From contig CM074855.1 in NCBI GenBank assembly GCA_037501455.1, forward strand, positions 32,397,001 through 32,461,000: a stretch of DNA of 64,000 nt, written 5' to 3'. The notes under the pieces are model-generated. The model did no database searches. It was not told the origin of the DNA and saw only the letters and a program-made list of their open reading frames with translations. A program made the position numbers and the translations under genes. Positions 1 to 12,095 of the stretch are shown here, piece by piece. Positions within the stretch are counted from its first letter, which is position 1, and each line of letters starts with the position of its first letter. This stretch comes from Lantana camara. Its lineage: Eukaryota > Streptophyta > Magnoliopsida > Lamiales > Verbenaceae.

Positions 1-1218
1 GGATCCCCAGGGCACTGTTTAATCATACTACACTTCTTTATCTATTACTAGGTGAGGTTAACTATTTCAAACTGGAACCATGATTATATCTATAGTATCA
101 ATCATTTTCAAAACCAACACCTAGTTCTTTCAATGCATTCTTTAAACTATTCCCTTATAGGGATAACTCTTTCATTGAACATTTACTTCAATATCATATA
201 TCATTTCAAACATCGTATTCCATATCATTATTCAAATATCATATTCATTCATTTGTCATTTCAAACAAATCATATTCATTTATTCAAAGTTTATCGTTTA
301 TCATTCATCGTTCATCGTTTATCGTTCATCGTTGCATCATTTATACATGTCCTTCATGGGCCTCATCATACTCAAGCATTCGAATTTACTCCGGATGTTC
401 ATTCATATGCAAGCATTATCGTTCATCGTTATTGGGCCCGACGGTTATGTGTGGAAGTGATGCTCGGGAGGTGATCGCCAACGACATCACTAATACCGGC
501 CGTCACCATTAGACAATTGACACCGGCTTTAATCGGAGGTTGGTTAAGCTAGGACAATCTGTCAGAGAAAGGACAGCAAATCCTTATCTCATTCATCGTT
601 TATCGTCACCTAGGGCTAGCTACCCGAAGTGACACCGGAGAAGGGTGGTGCATGTGTGTATGTTCAAGATGTTGTTGATTTCAGTCCAACATCGCTCATC
701 GTTTATTGTTTTCAAGGAGTAAGGGTGGAAGATGCCTAGCTTGCGAGCATAAATCATTTTATAAACATTGGTTCATATTTATCAAAGTTATCACTTACCC
801 CTATCCCGCTTTATTAAAATCATATGAACCAAATCATATCATATGTGTGCGCGTGTGACATCATCATTTGCATATCAAATGTTTTCATAAAGTATTCATT
901 TCTTTCAATTCATTCTTCAAGGTAAACTTTATTCATTTCAATTATCTTTTCATTCAAGAGTATTCTTTTTAAAGTACTCCCTCACTTAGTCATTTTGACT
1001 AATACCTTTACTTGTTTTCTAGCCTCATGGTTTCAGGTCTTGCAACCGCACTCTAGAGGTATCTTGAAGCTCTAGAATGTCTTTTTGCCCGAGTCAGGAC
1101 TTATATGTTATTAATCTATTTTGTGTCCTGCATTATGTTATATGGCTGCATATGATCCTAGTTTTATTTTGTAACTTGATACACTGCTACTCTACTTACT
1201 ATCTGCTCCCGTGACATT
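1..1218. other. AT-rich non-coding stretch, no gene seen
   Basis: No convincing gene. At about 290-345 and again near 590 and 690 there are short iterations of TCATCGTTTATCGT. An open frame at 52-474 is made of this low-complexity sequence, resembles no family I know and is left out. The segment near 430-680 and 1030-1080 has a loose resemblance in composition to the LTRs further right, so this may be the eroded end of an LTR, but no terminus is visible. Confidence 0.4.
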
Positions 1219-1226
1219 GTCCAATT

Positions 1227-1659
1227 TAGGGATGGCAACGAGCCGAGCCGAGCCGAGCCTTGGCCTTTTTTCAGGGCTCGGGCTCGGCTCGACCAAGGCT
1301 CGAACCCGGCTCGGCTCGGCTCGAGGCTCGGGCCTTTAATATTATTTTTAATAAAAAAATTAGTTTTTTTAATAATTTAATATATTTTTATATATAATAA
1401 TATATATTAAATGAATATATATAATAAATATATTCTTTTTTATTCATTTTGTATTAAATTTAATGAATATATATATAATATTATATATTAATAAAATATT
1501 TATATACATAAAAATTAAAAATATTATTTTTTTAATTAAATATATGGGCTCGCGAGCTGGCTCGCGAGCCACGAGCCAAGAAATAAAGGGTTCGGGTTCG
1601 GGCTCGGCTCGGCTCGGCTCGTGTAGCTCGCGAGCCGGCTCGGCTCGTTGCCATCCCTA
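1227..1659. mobile_element. hAT-type MITE with GAGCC-rich termini
   Basis: A 433-bp non-autonomous DNA transposon. Its ends are inverted copies of TAGGGATGGCAACGAGCC, and it is flanked by the 8-bp direct repeat GTCCAATT (1219-1226 and 1660-1667), the size made by hAT transposases. The subterminal regions consist of repeated GAGCC / GGCTCG units, while the middle (about 1340-1540) is almost pure A+T. It has no coding capacity and must be mobilised in trans. The 65-residue open frame inside it is a by-product of the repeats. Confidence 0.93.
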
Positions 1660-2140
1660 GTCCAATTACTTAAATCATATCATTGTTTGTCTCTTCTACT
1701 TAAACGTAAGTGTATTGTTCTTCATATGTGTTCATTACTTGACACCACCACGCATATATATATATACAAATTACATATCGAACAGATTCAGTCAAATTAG
1801 AACTAATAAAAGATCCGATCCCATTATATATGGTCGCCATTTCTCATTAAGAAATAGCCTCACCTGACATATATTGCCTCTCTTCTTGAAAGGGCTTCTT
1901 TAATTATTAATCAAATATTTGTTCAGAAACAAAAACTTTATCTGCCCCCTTTTATACTTTCACAAAAGAAATGCAAATATAGCCTAATAATACATGAAAA
2001 TTTCTTGGAATAATAATGAAAAATGGTGGATAATTAATAACATCCACAGGGTTTAACATAAATAAATTACATATATCTTTTTCCCTAACTTTTACAAAAT
2101 CCAAACTGCAGAGAATAAAATCAGCAAACTGCTCACAGCT

Positions 2141-2386
2141 GCAGTTAGATATATGTTCATCATGACCAACATCTGAAATTTTTCTTCTTTTTCTTCTTTT
2201 TATTTGAGAGGATCTTTTAATAGGTCCTTGAAGCCTCAATGAAACTCGAACTCACAGCCCATTGCAATTAGATATCTGTTCATCATGACCAACATCTGAA
2301 ATTTTTCTTCTTTTTTTTCAAGAGGAACTTTAATAGGTCCTTGAAGCCTCAATGGAACTCGAACTCTTGGCCCATGAGGTGGAAGA
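2141..2386. repeat. Two-copy tandem repeat, 123-bp unit
   Basis: The unit starting TTAGATATATGTTCATCATG at 2145 is repeated from 2268 with a few substitutions and a shortened pyrimidine tract. Both copies run through GAAATTTTTCTTC and TAGGTCCTTGAAGCCTCAAT. It is a simple local duplication; the second copy has CTTGGCCCATG where the first has CACAGCCCATT. Confidence 0.9.
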
Positions 2387-2547
2387 GCAATACGGGAATA
2401 GCCGAAAAATGGTTGTCATTCTAACACTCACCAAAGATTGGTGGAAGCTATTTTTCCAACTCGGCTAAACTGGACGAGATACAAAAGAGATAATAAGTAA
2501 ATAGACGGTCACATTCAACGACAGAAGAAAAAGAGTTATTTGCTTAC

Positions 2548-2660
2548 ATCTCGTATTTGTGCAATGCCTTATTGCGTTCGCCTTTATATAGCTCGCTATC
2601 TTTTGGCAAATTGCTCAGGTATTGCCTGCCATAATCATTCAAGTCCTGATTACCAGGCAA
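2548..2660 (-). CDS. Possible single internal exon, unrecognised
   Basis: On the minus strand a polypyrimidine tract and CTTTAG acceptor at 2661-2666 precede 113 open bases, followed by a GTAAGC donor at 2547-2542. The exon would encode about 37 polar residues, including NQDLNDYGRQYLSNLPKDS, followed by LYKGERNKALHKYE. Composition and good splice sites suggest a real exon or exon relic, but I cannot name the family and found no partner exons between 1700 and 3400. It lies on the same strand as the PPR relic upstream and may be unrelated to it. Confidence 0.35.
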
Positions 2661-3479
2661 CTAAAGATTGAAAAAAAAAGAATCCAATCATCGTATAATT
2701 CATAACCAGCACGTATATTCATTGTTTTGTAGTTGTTTATTAGCAAAAAAAGCAAGTGTGTTTACCAGTATAATGAGGTGAACCTGAAGAGGTTTACTCA
2801 GCACTCTGATCAACCTTTAGAAGGAGGCAGCTTAGCAACAATCAATACCTGTTCCATTGAAAATGGAAAGTGAGCAACTCTCTCTATCTTCACAGTTTAA
2901 ACCTATACTCTGGTTACTATGAATGACGTAGAAATACTTCAAAATCAGTATCTTCTCATAGATCATGGGCACAAACATGAGAGAACATCACAAGAACAAT
3001 TCAATGGCGTCGCCTTGATCACTTAATCAAAAGAAATAAAATCAATGTCATTCATTTGCATCCAATAATACCATCGTGTTCCATATTGAAAACCCATGTC
3101 CTTAAAATCTCATCTAATCTAAAGTTAACAAATTTTACAAGCTTACGTATTGGTCAACTACAATTCAGAATCCCATCACCATTGACGACAACATTAAATC
3201 CGTCAAAAATAAAAATAGAAATCAATTTAAATAATTAAAAAAGAAACTCTAACAAGAGAATAAGACAACAATGACTTTAAAACAAAAACATTAGGTGATC
3301 ATAAAGATACATTAAAAAAGAAAAGATATCTATAGGGTAGAAGCATACCATACCAGATTTAGGCCTTTTGAATCCTTGATTGTTGGCTCATGCAGTGAAC
3401 CAATGAAGTATGTGCAACTTCATCTAAACATATTCCTCTATCAGGCATTTTGTCCCACAAAGTGAAGGCTTCTTCCTTT
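2661..3479. other. Non-coding stretch downstream of the PPR relic
   Basis: I see no gene, repeat or structured element here. The short open frame at 3056-3238 has no family resemblance and skewed AT-rich composition. This is probably former 3' flank of the PPR gene. Confidence 0.4.
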
Positions 3480-5884
3480 ACTTCATCCTTGCACAACCCA
3501 TGTGTATTACATCAAAAGTCACTGCATCAGGAGTTATTCCCTTAACATTTCCCTGAGAACCTCAGAAGTCTCTTTCATGCTGCTGATGCTGCAGTACCCC
3601 TTGATAATAATTGTATAAGTAATCTTGTTAGGTTGTATGTTGAGTGAAGACATTTCCCTCAAGAGATTCTTTACTTCCTCCATCTGGCCTAGCTTACAGT
3701 ACCCACACATTAATGCAGTATAACAAACAACTTCAGGCAGCAAACCTTCCTTTCTCATTTCATCAAACAGACATTTCGCCTCTTTTGCTCAGCCAAGAAT
3801 GCTCAATCCATATATTATAGATGAAAATGAGGCAATAGTAGGTGAAATGCCTCTGCTTCTCATGTCATCGAGAAGTTTAAAAGCCTTTGCCATGTTTCCA
3901 GTCCCGGAATATGCTCTAATGAGTGTATTATATACAGGAGAGTTGGGAGCAATATTCCGCCTCACCAACATATTAAATAAATCGAGATTCTCTTCGACTT
4001 TTTGATTCCTGCATAACCCACATATCATAACCCCATAAGAATGCACAGTATGAACAAGACCATTTCTTTCGCTCTCATGCCAAAGTTTTAGAGCTTTATC
4101 CATCTTTCCCTTATTACACAAACCGTGTACCAGCAAGTTGTAAGCCACAATGTCTGGAGAAATACCTTTCTCAGCCATTTCTTCCTCGATCTTAAAGCCC
4201 ATCTCCAGCTTGTCCTCTTTCTAATATCCATAAATGATTGCATTATAGGTAAATGTATCTGATCCAACGCCACCGTCTAACATATTATTCAGAATCGATT
4301 TAGCATCCTCCATTTTACCCACTTTGCAGAGACCAAAAAGAAGAGCATTTGAGGTCACTTAATTGGCTGCAAACCCTTTATCCTGCAGCAGATAGTATAG
4401 CTTCAGGGCTTCTAAATGCTTATTTTTCCGACAAAGTCCCCTTATAAGAGTTGTTAACAACGGATTATTAGGCCTTAAGTTCTTCGAGAGAACTACAACA
4501 ATCAGTTTTAGTGCAGATTAGTATCTTGAGTCTTTACATAAACTATGAATAACAGAAGTTATAGTACCTACATTTATACTAACACCTCTTCTTTCCATCT
4601 CATTTAAGAGGCCTTCTGCGAAATCAAGTTGATTGTTCTTGCAGAGTCCATTGATAAGAGCGTTATAAGTAACTGAATCAGGAAGAACACCTTGGAATAT
4701 CATATCCTCGTTCAATGTCAAGTTCCCCATCTTGCAGTATCCATCAATTAATGTGTTACAAACAACAAAATTGGGAACAAACCCTTTTTCCAACATCTCT
4801 TTTAAAACACAATCAGCTTCGTGATACTTCTTGAGTTTCATCAAACCATTTATCAGCAGATCATAAGTTCTGATAGTCGGTTTCACCCCACTATCCGCCA
4901 TTTTCTCCTTTAGGCGACAGGACTCCTCAAAACTTCCATTCCTGCAAAGTCTATCCATAAGGTTATTATAAGTAACGACATTAGGTGCAACACCCAATTT
5001 TTCCATTTGCTTAAACAGCAATAATGCGTCCTCAATCTTGCCTTGTTTGCACAATGTATTTATAGTAGTAGTACATAAGTAAACATCCGGTAAAGATTGC
5101 CTAGAAATAGTAACAAAAACCTCATAGCTTTTCTCAGGTTCGTTCCCCTTAACAAGAGAGCTCATCAAAAAATTGCAAGTCTTAAAGGACGGAACCAGGC
5201 CCCGACCAACTAGGAACCTAAACACATCCATTGCAACATCAGAACTCAAACTCTTGAACTCAGTTACACAAACATGAACTAAAATATCAAACCCTCTAAT
5301 CTCGTTCCTAAATTTCTCAGAACCCAAACAAGTATCCTCCAAGACAAGAGCTATCTCTTCGTGCACATTCCCAACACCATCCCTCAAATCCATGGGCAGC
5401 TTCCCATCAATCAATCTTATCAAAAGCAGCCGCGCAGCCGAATCAATATTCTTAGAAACTAACAAGTGAAACAAAACATAATACGATCTGAGCGTGAAAG
5501 TAAAACGGCAAGAATTGCTACCAAAGTAAAAAAAAACTTCAATGCGGTTGATGGATCAACATACTCATGTATTTCCCAGAAAAGGGAATCAAATTTATGA
5601 GGAGTCAAATGGGCCAGCAAGTCCCCGCACTGATACGAATCCAATTTTGGGGCCGCCAGAATAGATGATAAACTCGTTTTGCAATGCGAACCCTGATCAT
5701 CAGTTGGCGTAGTTGCATCAAGATTTGATGGACCCAGAACTTGCGGTTGGGGTTTTGGGAGCGGCGAGACGGTTAAGGGGCGTTTGAGCGAAAGAAACAG
5801 TGTCGCGACGGTGTTAGTGGTGGCTTTGTTTACTGTCAATCTTCTCATGTCCATAAAAATATCAAAGCAAGAAGCAAACACCAA
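3480..5884 (-). pseudogene. P-class PPR protein gene relic (At4g19440-like)
   Basis: An organelle-targeted RNA-binding PPR protein in its intact form. About 15 tandem 35-residue repeats of the P class can be read, with typical cores such as PNVVTYNNLMDRLCRNG, PDIVAYNLLVHGLCNKGKM and PNKITYTIIIKGYCS. The order and wording resemble Arabidopsis At4g19440 from memory, including the C-terminal GNVKGITPDAVTF. The likely start is the ATG at 5884 or the in-frame one near 5848. The gene is broken: a frameshift in the T run near 5530 separates the N-terminal leader from the first repeats. In-frame stops follow at about 4520 (after KDSRY), 4361, 4221 and 3791, and near 3534 the frame changes again. Everything between the lesions stays colinear, so this is a recent single-gene decay rather than a shuffled fragment. 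No intron is visible, as usual for PPR genes, so a retrocopy cannot be excluded. Confidence 0.88.
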
Positions 5885-6143
5885 TCAAAATGGGCATTTT
5901 CGGGGAGTAGCCCGCTTCCCATTACTCAAAAGGGCAATTCCTCGCACGCATTGAAAGGCGACTAGAACACCAGAAACTATCAAACAACTACCCCATATTC
6001 GAACAAGGGGGAAATGGCTGCTTCGTCTAGGTCTGGCGGAAGAAGTTCATCCTCACTTTTTTATATATATTAATATAGTTCAAAGTTCATCTGGTCTCAA
6101 TTCTGCAACAAATAATATATATCTTTATGTTGGCAACAAAGTA

Positions 6144-6225
6144 GTCAATATGTCCGAGTGGTTAAGGAGACAGACTTGAAATCTGTTGGGCTTCGCCTGC
6201 GCAGGTTCGAACCCTGCTGTCGACG
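6144..6225 (+). tRNA. tRNA-Ser(UGA)
   Basis: An 82-base class II tRNA. The A box (GTCCGAGTGGTTAAGGAGA), the anticodon loop CTTGAAA with anticodon TGA inside stem CAGA/TCTG, a long variable arm and a perfect B box GGTTCGAACCC are all present. The acceptor stem pairs GTCAATA with TGTCGAC: position 4 is A opposite C, where the usual plant gene has G-C, and the variable arm also has a T where C is common. A T5 run at about 6240 could terminate RNA polymerase III. No intron. It may still be transcribed, but the acceptor mismatch makes full function uncertain. Confidence 0.9.
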
Positions 6226-6829
6226 ACTGTGTAAGAAAATTTTTAATTTTTTGGATATATTTTATAATAAGTTAAAAAATCTTTTTTTTTTTTTTTTTAC
6301 ATTTATTTGGATATATTTTTAAAAAATGATGGTGGAGAAATTTTGCAATCTACCGGTAAAGATGGACTAACTGACCCTACTTTATCTCTTTTTATAATAG
6401 CGAAAATTATGGAGAAATTTTGACCCTTTTCCCTGAAAATTACATTATTAACCTATTCCAATTTCTTTAATTCCTTGTTTCAATGTATTTCGTACTTGTT
6501 TCTTTAATTCCTTGTTTCAATGTATTTCGTACTCGTTGGTTTGGTAATTCTATTGTGCATTGTCTTACGAGATAAACCAATGTTTTTGCTGAAGGAGTTT
6601 TTGTTGTTTCTATTCTACTCAGTAATTCTTAGCCTCTGAATATAATTGCCTTTTGAATTGTTCTTTCCCACATTTTTCATGGGGTTTTCTCAGAATATAT
6701 ATATATATATATATATGTATGATCAAGGGAAATCTACCAAACTAAAGGACCATTAATCTATAGAAGCAAATTTTTATTTGATTCACCTTACAATGATAAA
6801 GTGCATTTGAGGAAAAGTAAAAGTCGTAG
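6226..6829. other. AT-rich intergenic stretch
   Basis: No gene seen. It holds a T15 run at about 6284, a direct repeat of TTTCTTTAATTCCTTGTTTC (about 6467 and 6498) and a short (TA)n run at about 6695-6716. This is ordinary flanking DNA into which the large nested element at 6830 inserted. Confidence 0.5.
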
Positions 6830-8759
6830 TGTAGCACCCCAAACGCCGAGGTGTCACACCCCCGCACTATAGTTCAATCCACATACGAAATGGGTAATCC
6901 GTACATGAACTAAGACTATAGCGAACGGGTGACAAGAGAAAATAAAACCACTAGCTAGGCGGGGACTAACCCTCAATTATATAACATGAAAATAGGATAT
7001 CCATGCATTTCATTATCATCCTTCAAGTTCAACTTCAACACTTGTATATACAATTTAGATCTTCCAATACACCACATAACATACAAAGTACCAAAAATCC
7101 AAAACAATATATATATGCATCAATAATGTACATGAAACACTCTAGACTCGAGTTAATGACTCTCGACAAACTCCAATCCCGCCTAGCACTCACGCTCTGC
7201 AAAACCTGAAAAGTGAGCTGTCAGTCTATGAAAGATTGAGTGAGGGGTTTAAATAAATATTAGCCCACATATCATGCAAATTGTAGTTTCGGATAAGGAT
7301 TTATAAAAGAAATAATATAAGTTCAATACTAAAATAGTTCTCACCCGAGACTACAACTAATCCATTAGCAATTCATTAAGTTCAATTCAATTCAATCAGT
7401 AGCCCGGCGAGTGGGGGCAATTCTCCAACTTTTACTCCAATAGTGAACGTTACCAATATTTAGATTATCAATGGTTAAGTGAGCACACAAGCTATTACAG
7501 TGCACAATTAGCAGTTTCAATCCCTTTTTCCTCCGGTGATGGTGGGATTGTAAGGCCCCACCACCCAATAACGGCAAGCATAGGGTTCATGAGTCCCTAT
7601 ACCCGGAGCTCCTTCCTCCACTAATCTCCTAGTGGATTCAGGGGTAACCCCAAAATGGTGAGGATAATGCAAGAGTTACCCGTCAGCCCTTGCTTTCCCG
7701 GTTAGCTCAATACACTACCCTCGGGCCCAAGTGAACATGCTTCACTCGCCAAACACAGTCAATACACGATAAGTTCAACGTCACGAAAACCATTTGCGAT
7801 CCATAAGGTTTTGAGAAAGATATATAGATATTTTGGCTGAAAGCATCACGTAAGAGTTGTACGGGTTGTATATATCTAGTAATTAAACCTCACCTGTCCC
7901 GACCAAACAACAAGGATATGGCTAAGGAGCTTGCACCTTGTAACCGGGAAAATGACCTGTGTAACAAGGACAAAGGTGTGTGAGACACGACTCTTATGAA
8001 CCATTTAAGACGCACGGCAAAGTCATGGATTAATATATCATGCAATAACAATCAAGGAATGTCAAGTAGGAGTATGATTAGGAAGTATATATATTATATA
8101 AGTCACATACGGGAGCCAAGGAAGTGAAAGAAATGAAATAAGAGAGGTTTTGGTGAGGTTTGACTAAAATGGACAATTTTAGGAAACGTACATGTTGTAG
8201 GAAAACTGGAATATCTTGAATTATAGAAGTTAGAATTGAGTTTTGATTATTGGGTATGAAAGTAGATACAAAGACCTTTTCGATGATATATGGCACGTTT
8301 TCTATTTCAAATCGAGGAGTAAGTGGCGTAGGCTTGAAGTTAGGCGAGTGTAGTTTGTCGGTAAAGTGGCGACACCTAAAAGAATTGGTTATATCTTACA
8401 ATTGACAAAATATATTGAGATGATTCCACTTGGAGATTGTTCTAGACTTCAGGAGGTTCCCAATGATTCAAAAATTAGGTCAATCAGAGTTCGTATGAGG
8501 GAGAAACGACCATTTGAAAAATGGTCTGAAAGCAAAAATGGGCGTGTGAAAACCTCCTGTAACAGGGCCAAATGGGCGTTTGGTGCATGAACTGTAAAGC
8601 CACACGGGCGTTTGGGAAGCCGCTGGGCGAAACAACAGGGGAAAAATAGGGCTATGCTCGAAAAATGGCTCCCAAGCCTTCCCACATCAAACCAAGGCAA
8701 GAATTCAACTTAAAACTATCATAAAACATGTATATTCGCAGACATTCTCAAAGCATGGG

Positions 8760-9590
8760 ATAACTCCCCTCCTATGCCAAAACGACGTCATTCTTCTTTT
8801 GCTTTCCGTCAACGTGTCTCCTTTTTTTTCCCCTCCTATGGGGGTCTTTACTTTTCTAGTTGGCTAACCGTTGTCGATGGGTTGTTAAAATCTTTTTTTC
8901 TGGCTATTTTACCATGAGGCAATTTTAATTCAATGGTTATGCATACCCCTTAAATAGCCCGAGTTTCTTGAGTTTTTACTTTGATGGCTTATTTCCATAA
9001 GTTTATACATGAATTTACTAATTTACCCTCCCTTAAAAAGGGTGCCCAACATTCAAACATTTAATATGTGTTTTCACATTTTAAAATACACACAAAATAT
9101 CTTTGGAGCTATTAGGAAAAATTTGAACTCAATCCCAACTTAGGAAGGTAAGTTTATGAGGAATTCTTGCTGCTCTTGGGTATGAAATTATCGTGTAGTT
9201 AACTCTCCAATTTTTAATCATTTTAAGAAATTTAATTGACTTTTGAATTACAAATTATAACCAATTGTTATTTGGATTAGCCGGATGAAAATGATGATTA
9301 TGGTACACGAGATTTTGGATTAAAAAAATTGAAGAACACAGCCGTAATTTGTTATAACTTTATGAGGGCGTGGATGACCTTTCAACTGTACCATTCAGAC
9401 TTGCTTAATTAGCCATTGATTTTGAAATGGACAACATGTCCATCAATTACCATTCTTTACCCGGGCTCCGGGACAAACCCAAATTACATACCAAGTGAAG
9501 TAAATAGCTGGAAAGAGGGGTTTAAATACCCAACCTCCTTTTTCTAGCCAAAGTAAAGGTGCCCTAATTTCCTCTTCCTTCCATTAACGG
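8760..9590. other. Helitron 5' region, possible captured promoter
   Basis: No reading frame of note. The stretch leads directly into the SKD1 fragment, so part of it may be the captured 5' flank of that gene; TTTAAATA near 9523 is a possible TATA element. I see nothing else. Confidence 0.3.
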
Positions 9591-9599
9591 ATTGATAAT

Positions 9600-10041
9600 C
9601 CATTAATTTATGATCGGAGAGGCAAATTCAAGGGGCGAATTCAAGGAGCAAGCTTTTTCTATGTACATGAATGCTTTGGAGTTCGGAGTATTTCAAGACC
9701 CACGTAAAGTATGAAAAGAACCCTAAGTTAAAAGAGTCGATTACGCAGAAGTTCACGGAGTACTTGCGACGGGCGGTGCTCGATGAAGGCAGTTCGGGAA
9801 ACACGCCTAACGGCGATACTGCCGTGGCTACCTGGCCAAAAACGAAGCCGAAGGATGGCAATGATGGTGAGGATGCGGATAAGGGGAAGCAGCGGTCGGG
9901 GACTCGGGGTTGAGTTCGGCTATAATTAGGGGGAAGCCTAATGTTCAGTGGAACGATGTTGCTGGATTGGAGGGTGCGAAGCAGGCACTGCAGGAGGCTG
10001 TGGTTTTGCCTGTGAAGTTGCCGCAGTTCTATACTGGTATA
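9600..10041 (+). pseudogene. VPS4/SKD1 AAA-ATPase fragment, N-terminal part
   Basis: The intact protein is the ESCRT-III disassembly ATPase of multivesicular bodies. Three consecutive pieces are recognisable: FKEQA followed by MYMNALE (MIT domain, with the helix between deleted); YFKTHVKYEKNPKLKESITQK through FTEYLRRAVLDEG and the KTKPKDG linker; and, after a stop at 9911-9913, [20 protein letters not shown] with [20 protein letters not shown], the start of the AAA domain. The fragment then meets what looks like intron (GGTATAATTTC). A 4-base insertion near 9690 and the stop at 9911 break the frame, and residues EEIR before AVLDEG are missing. It sits in the Helitron, so I read it as captured genomic DNA rather than a resident gene. 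Confidence 0.85.
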
Positions 10042-10668
10042 ATTTCTTTTCCCCCCTTTCTTTTGCTGCCGATTTTACTTGTTGGGCAATATCCCGTGCT
10101 AGACTCTTTATTGCATCATGGTTAATGTTTATATTATATGGATAAGCAACTAATCAGGGAGGAAATATAGAGAAACTCGTGGGAGGAACCGATCTTGAAA
10201 CTCTGGACAAGTTTCTGATACCATTTTAAAAGTTGTAATCACCAAATATCGTGTACTTCAGGATGACATCGATATGAGAAAATTATTTTGGTAGGAAAGA
10301 AAGCTGGTTAGGTCCCTTGCCTCTTGTATTCAGCTAGCTGCTTGATTTATAGTCTCCACACCTCCTTCCTTTGCACAAACCCTTGCCTGTGATTTTTGCA
10401 CTACAAGGGTGCCTCTCATGTCTGTTTTATCTATATGACTTCTCGATAATAAATTACATGTGAGTATGCCCAAATAGACTTATTTACTTGTCAACTTATA
10501 TATAGATATTGAGTAAACTTGAATATTATATACCTTTCAACAAATTCTTCAAAGCATTATAGACTAGACGCGAACTGATGTGTAGAAGATCTGATAGGTG
10601 GGATAAGAAACAATGTTTAACATGCTTTTGCTAGATTGATTTATCATATGGGTATACTTTATAGATAT
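10042..10668. other. Intron-like sequence of the SKD1 fragment
   Basis: Non-coding T-rich sequence between the first SKD1 piece and the insertion site of the Tat retrotransposon. The first bases (GTATAATTTC) look like a splice donor. The target site GATAT of the retrotransposon is at 10664-10668. No other feature seen. Confidence 0.45.
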
Positions 10669-11486
10669 TGATGGGTTCTGAATGGGGGGATCAGAATCCG
10701 ATCACTTTATGATTTGTTTTAAGTGGGGAAGCCGCCGGAATTTCGTCGGAGAGGATAGGGTTCTACCTGCTAGGACAAACACACTGAAATGTCAGAAGGC
10801 CAAGCTGGGGGGACCGGGGGTGATACCCAGTTTGGCTCTTCGACGCTCAAGTCAGATGATGATATGAAAGAGGAAATGTAAGGTAAGTGGGAATTACAGT
10901 AATGAAGGTTCCTTACAGGGAAGGAGATGACTCTGTTTATTTATAGTTGAGGGTTGGTCAAGGACCCTTTGGTCATTTACCTCATGTGGTCCTGGCCGAA
11001 TGTTGCCCTAACACGTTGCACTGTGAGAGAGAAACCTAAGAGGAATCTTCTGCAAAAGCTGTTGAGAGTTAGTGTTGGCAACAGTGGCAGGTGCGCGGGC
11101 ATGTACGATGTGTCAGAGAGCCGTTTGGGGGGTTGGTAACGAGGGCTTAAGAGCACGCTCGTGACAACCAGAAGCCTTGGAGGCCAAGATATCCGCTAGG
11201 GGAAGAGGGCTAGAGCTTCTCCGAGGGAATGTAGTGCTCGAAGAAGGCTCGCTTAGATTGATTGAGATACTAGTCATGCAGTACCAACGACGCTTGTGGA
11301 AGAGCGGTAAGAGCAATAATGATGATGCACGTGTATCCATAGCAGAGTTGACGCGTGTCCTTGCGGGATGCCAGCGCTCGAGGGTTTGAGCGCTCGTATA
11401 TGTCTGATACAATCTTAGAGAAGCAAGTGCCATCATCCTAAGGCGCCACGTGCCAAGATGAGGACAAGCGTGTTTTGACCCCATCA
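10669..11486 (-). repeat. 3' LTR of the Tat element
   Basis: It begins TGATGGG and ends CCCATCA on the plus strand and pairs with 20334-21140. It contains an 11-base segment (GAATTTCGTCG) missing from the other LTR, so the copies differ in length (818 against 807 bp). A second copy of the core promoter TTTATTTATAG lies at about 10937-10947. Confidence 0.95.
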
Positions 11487-11505
11487 TTTTGCCCCCCAAT
11501 TCTGT
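11487..11505 (-). promoter_or_regulatory. Polypurine tract of the Tat element
   Basis: Read on the minus strand, AATTGGGGGGCAAAA ends directly at the 3' LTR. This is the expected place for the primer of plus-strand DNA synthesis. Confidence 0.8.
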
Positions 11506-11826
11506 AGTCCTTTGTAATAAGGGCTATAGAATTCATCATGTACGATTCTCTGAGCGTGATGCTTGGGAGGGTTTTTGGCGTGTTGGGCAATTTTCCTTCT
11601 GACTGCGCCATTAAGGAGGTCCTTTCATCTGACCGCTTGTTATGTCCAAGCATTAAATGCTGTCCTTTCTTCCGACCCTTTGGAACGTATAAGCATTAAA
11701 TGCCGATGCGCGTGGGGCGCGTGGGGCTTGGGAAATGCGCGACGTTTCCATAAAGTGAACGGTTTCCTAGGCGGGAAATGATTACTTATTTTGAATTTCT
11801 TGCTAGAGACGTACCGACTCCCATCC

Positions 11827-11838
11827 CTATAAATAAGG
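11827..11838 (+). promoter_or_regulatory. TATA box for the antisense gene of the Tat element
   Basis: CTATAAATAAGG on the plus strand, about 265 bases before the ATG at 12096. The interval contains a possible 5'-UTR intron (donor AGGTAATATCC at about 11968, acceptors TTTTAG at about 12008 and TTTAG at about 12072). It points the opposite way from the LTR promoter. Confidence 0.6.
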
Positions 11839-12095
11839 GATCCCGTATCCATTCCACCTTTTTACGCGAACACATCTTTCAAGCACCCTTTTGCAAAAAA
11901 AAAAACTTCTTCGCATTCCAGTCACAGAGCATTCCATCCTTCCTTCAAGTTCTTCCCAGAAATCTTAAGGTAATATCCGGTGAAATTTTCTAACTTCGCT
12001 AATTTTAGGATCAAATTTAGGATTCAGCAATTCCTTAGGCTTTTCCTTCCCGAAAATCTCAAATCTCTTTAGGTGTACAACCTTTCCCAGAAAAA

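Noticed and set aside
52..474. 140-codon open frame
   Set aside because: It is composed of repeated TTATCGTTCATCG sequence and His/Ile-rich low-complexity peptide; no family resemblance.
11113..11499. 128-codon minus-strand open frame, also at 20767-21138
   Set aside because: It lies in both LTRs, so it is a shared LTR sequence and not a gene.
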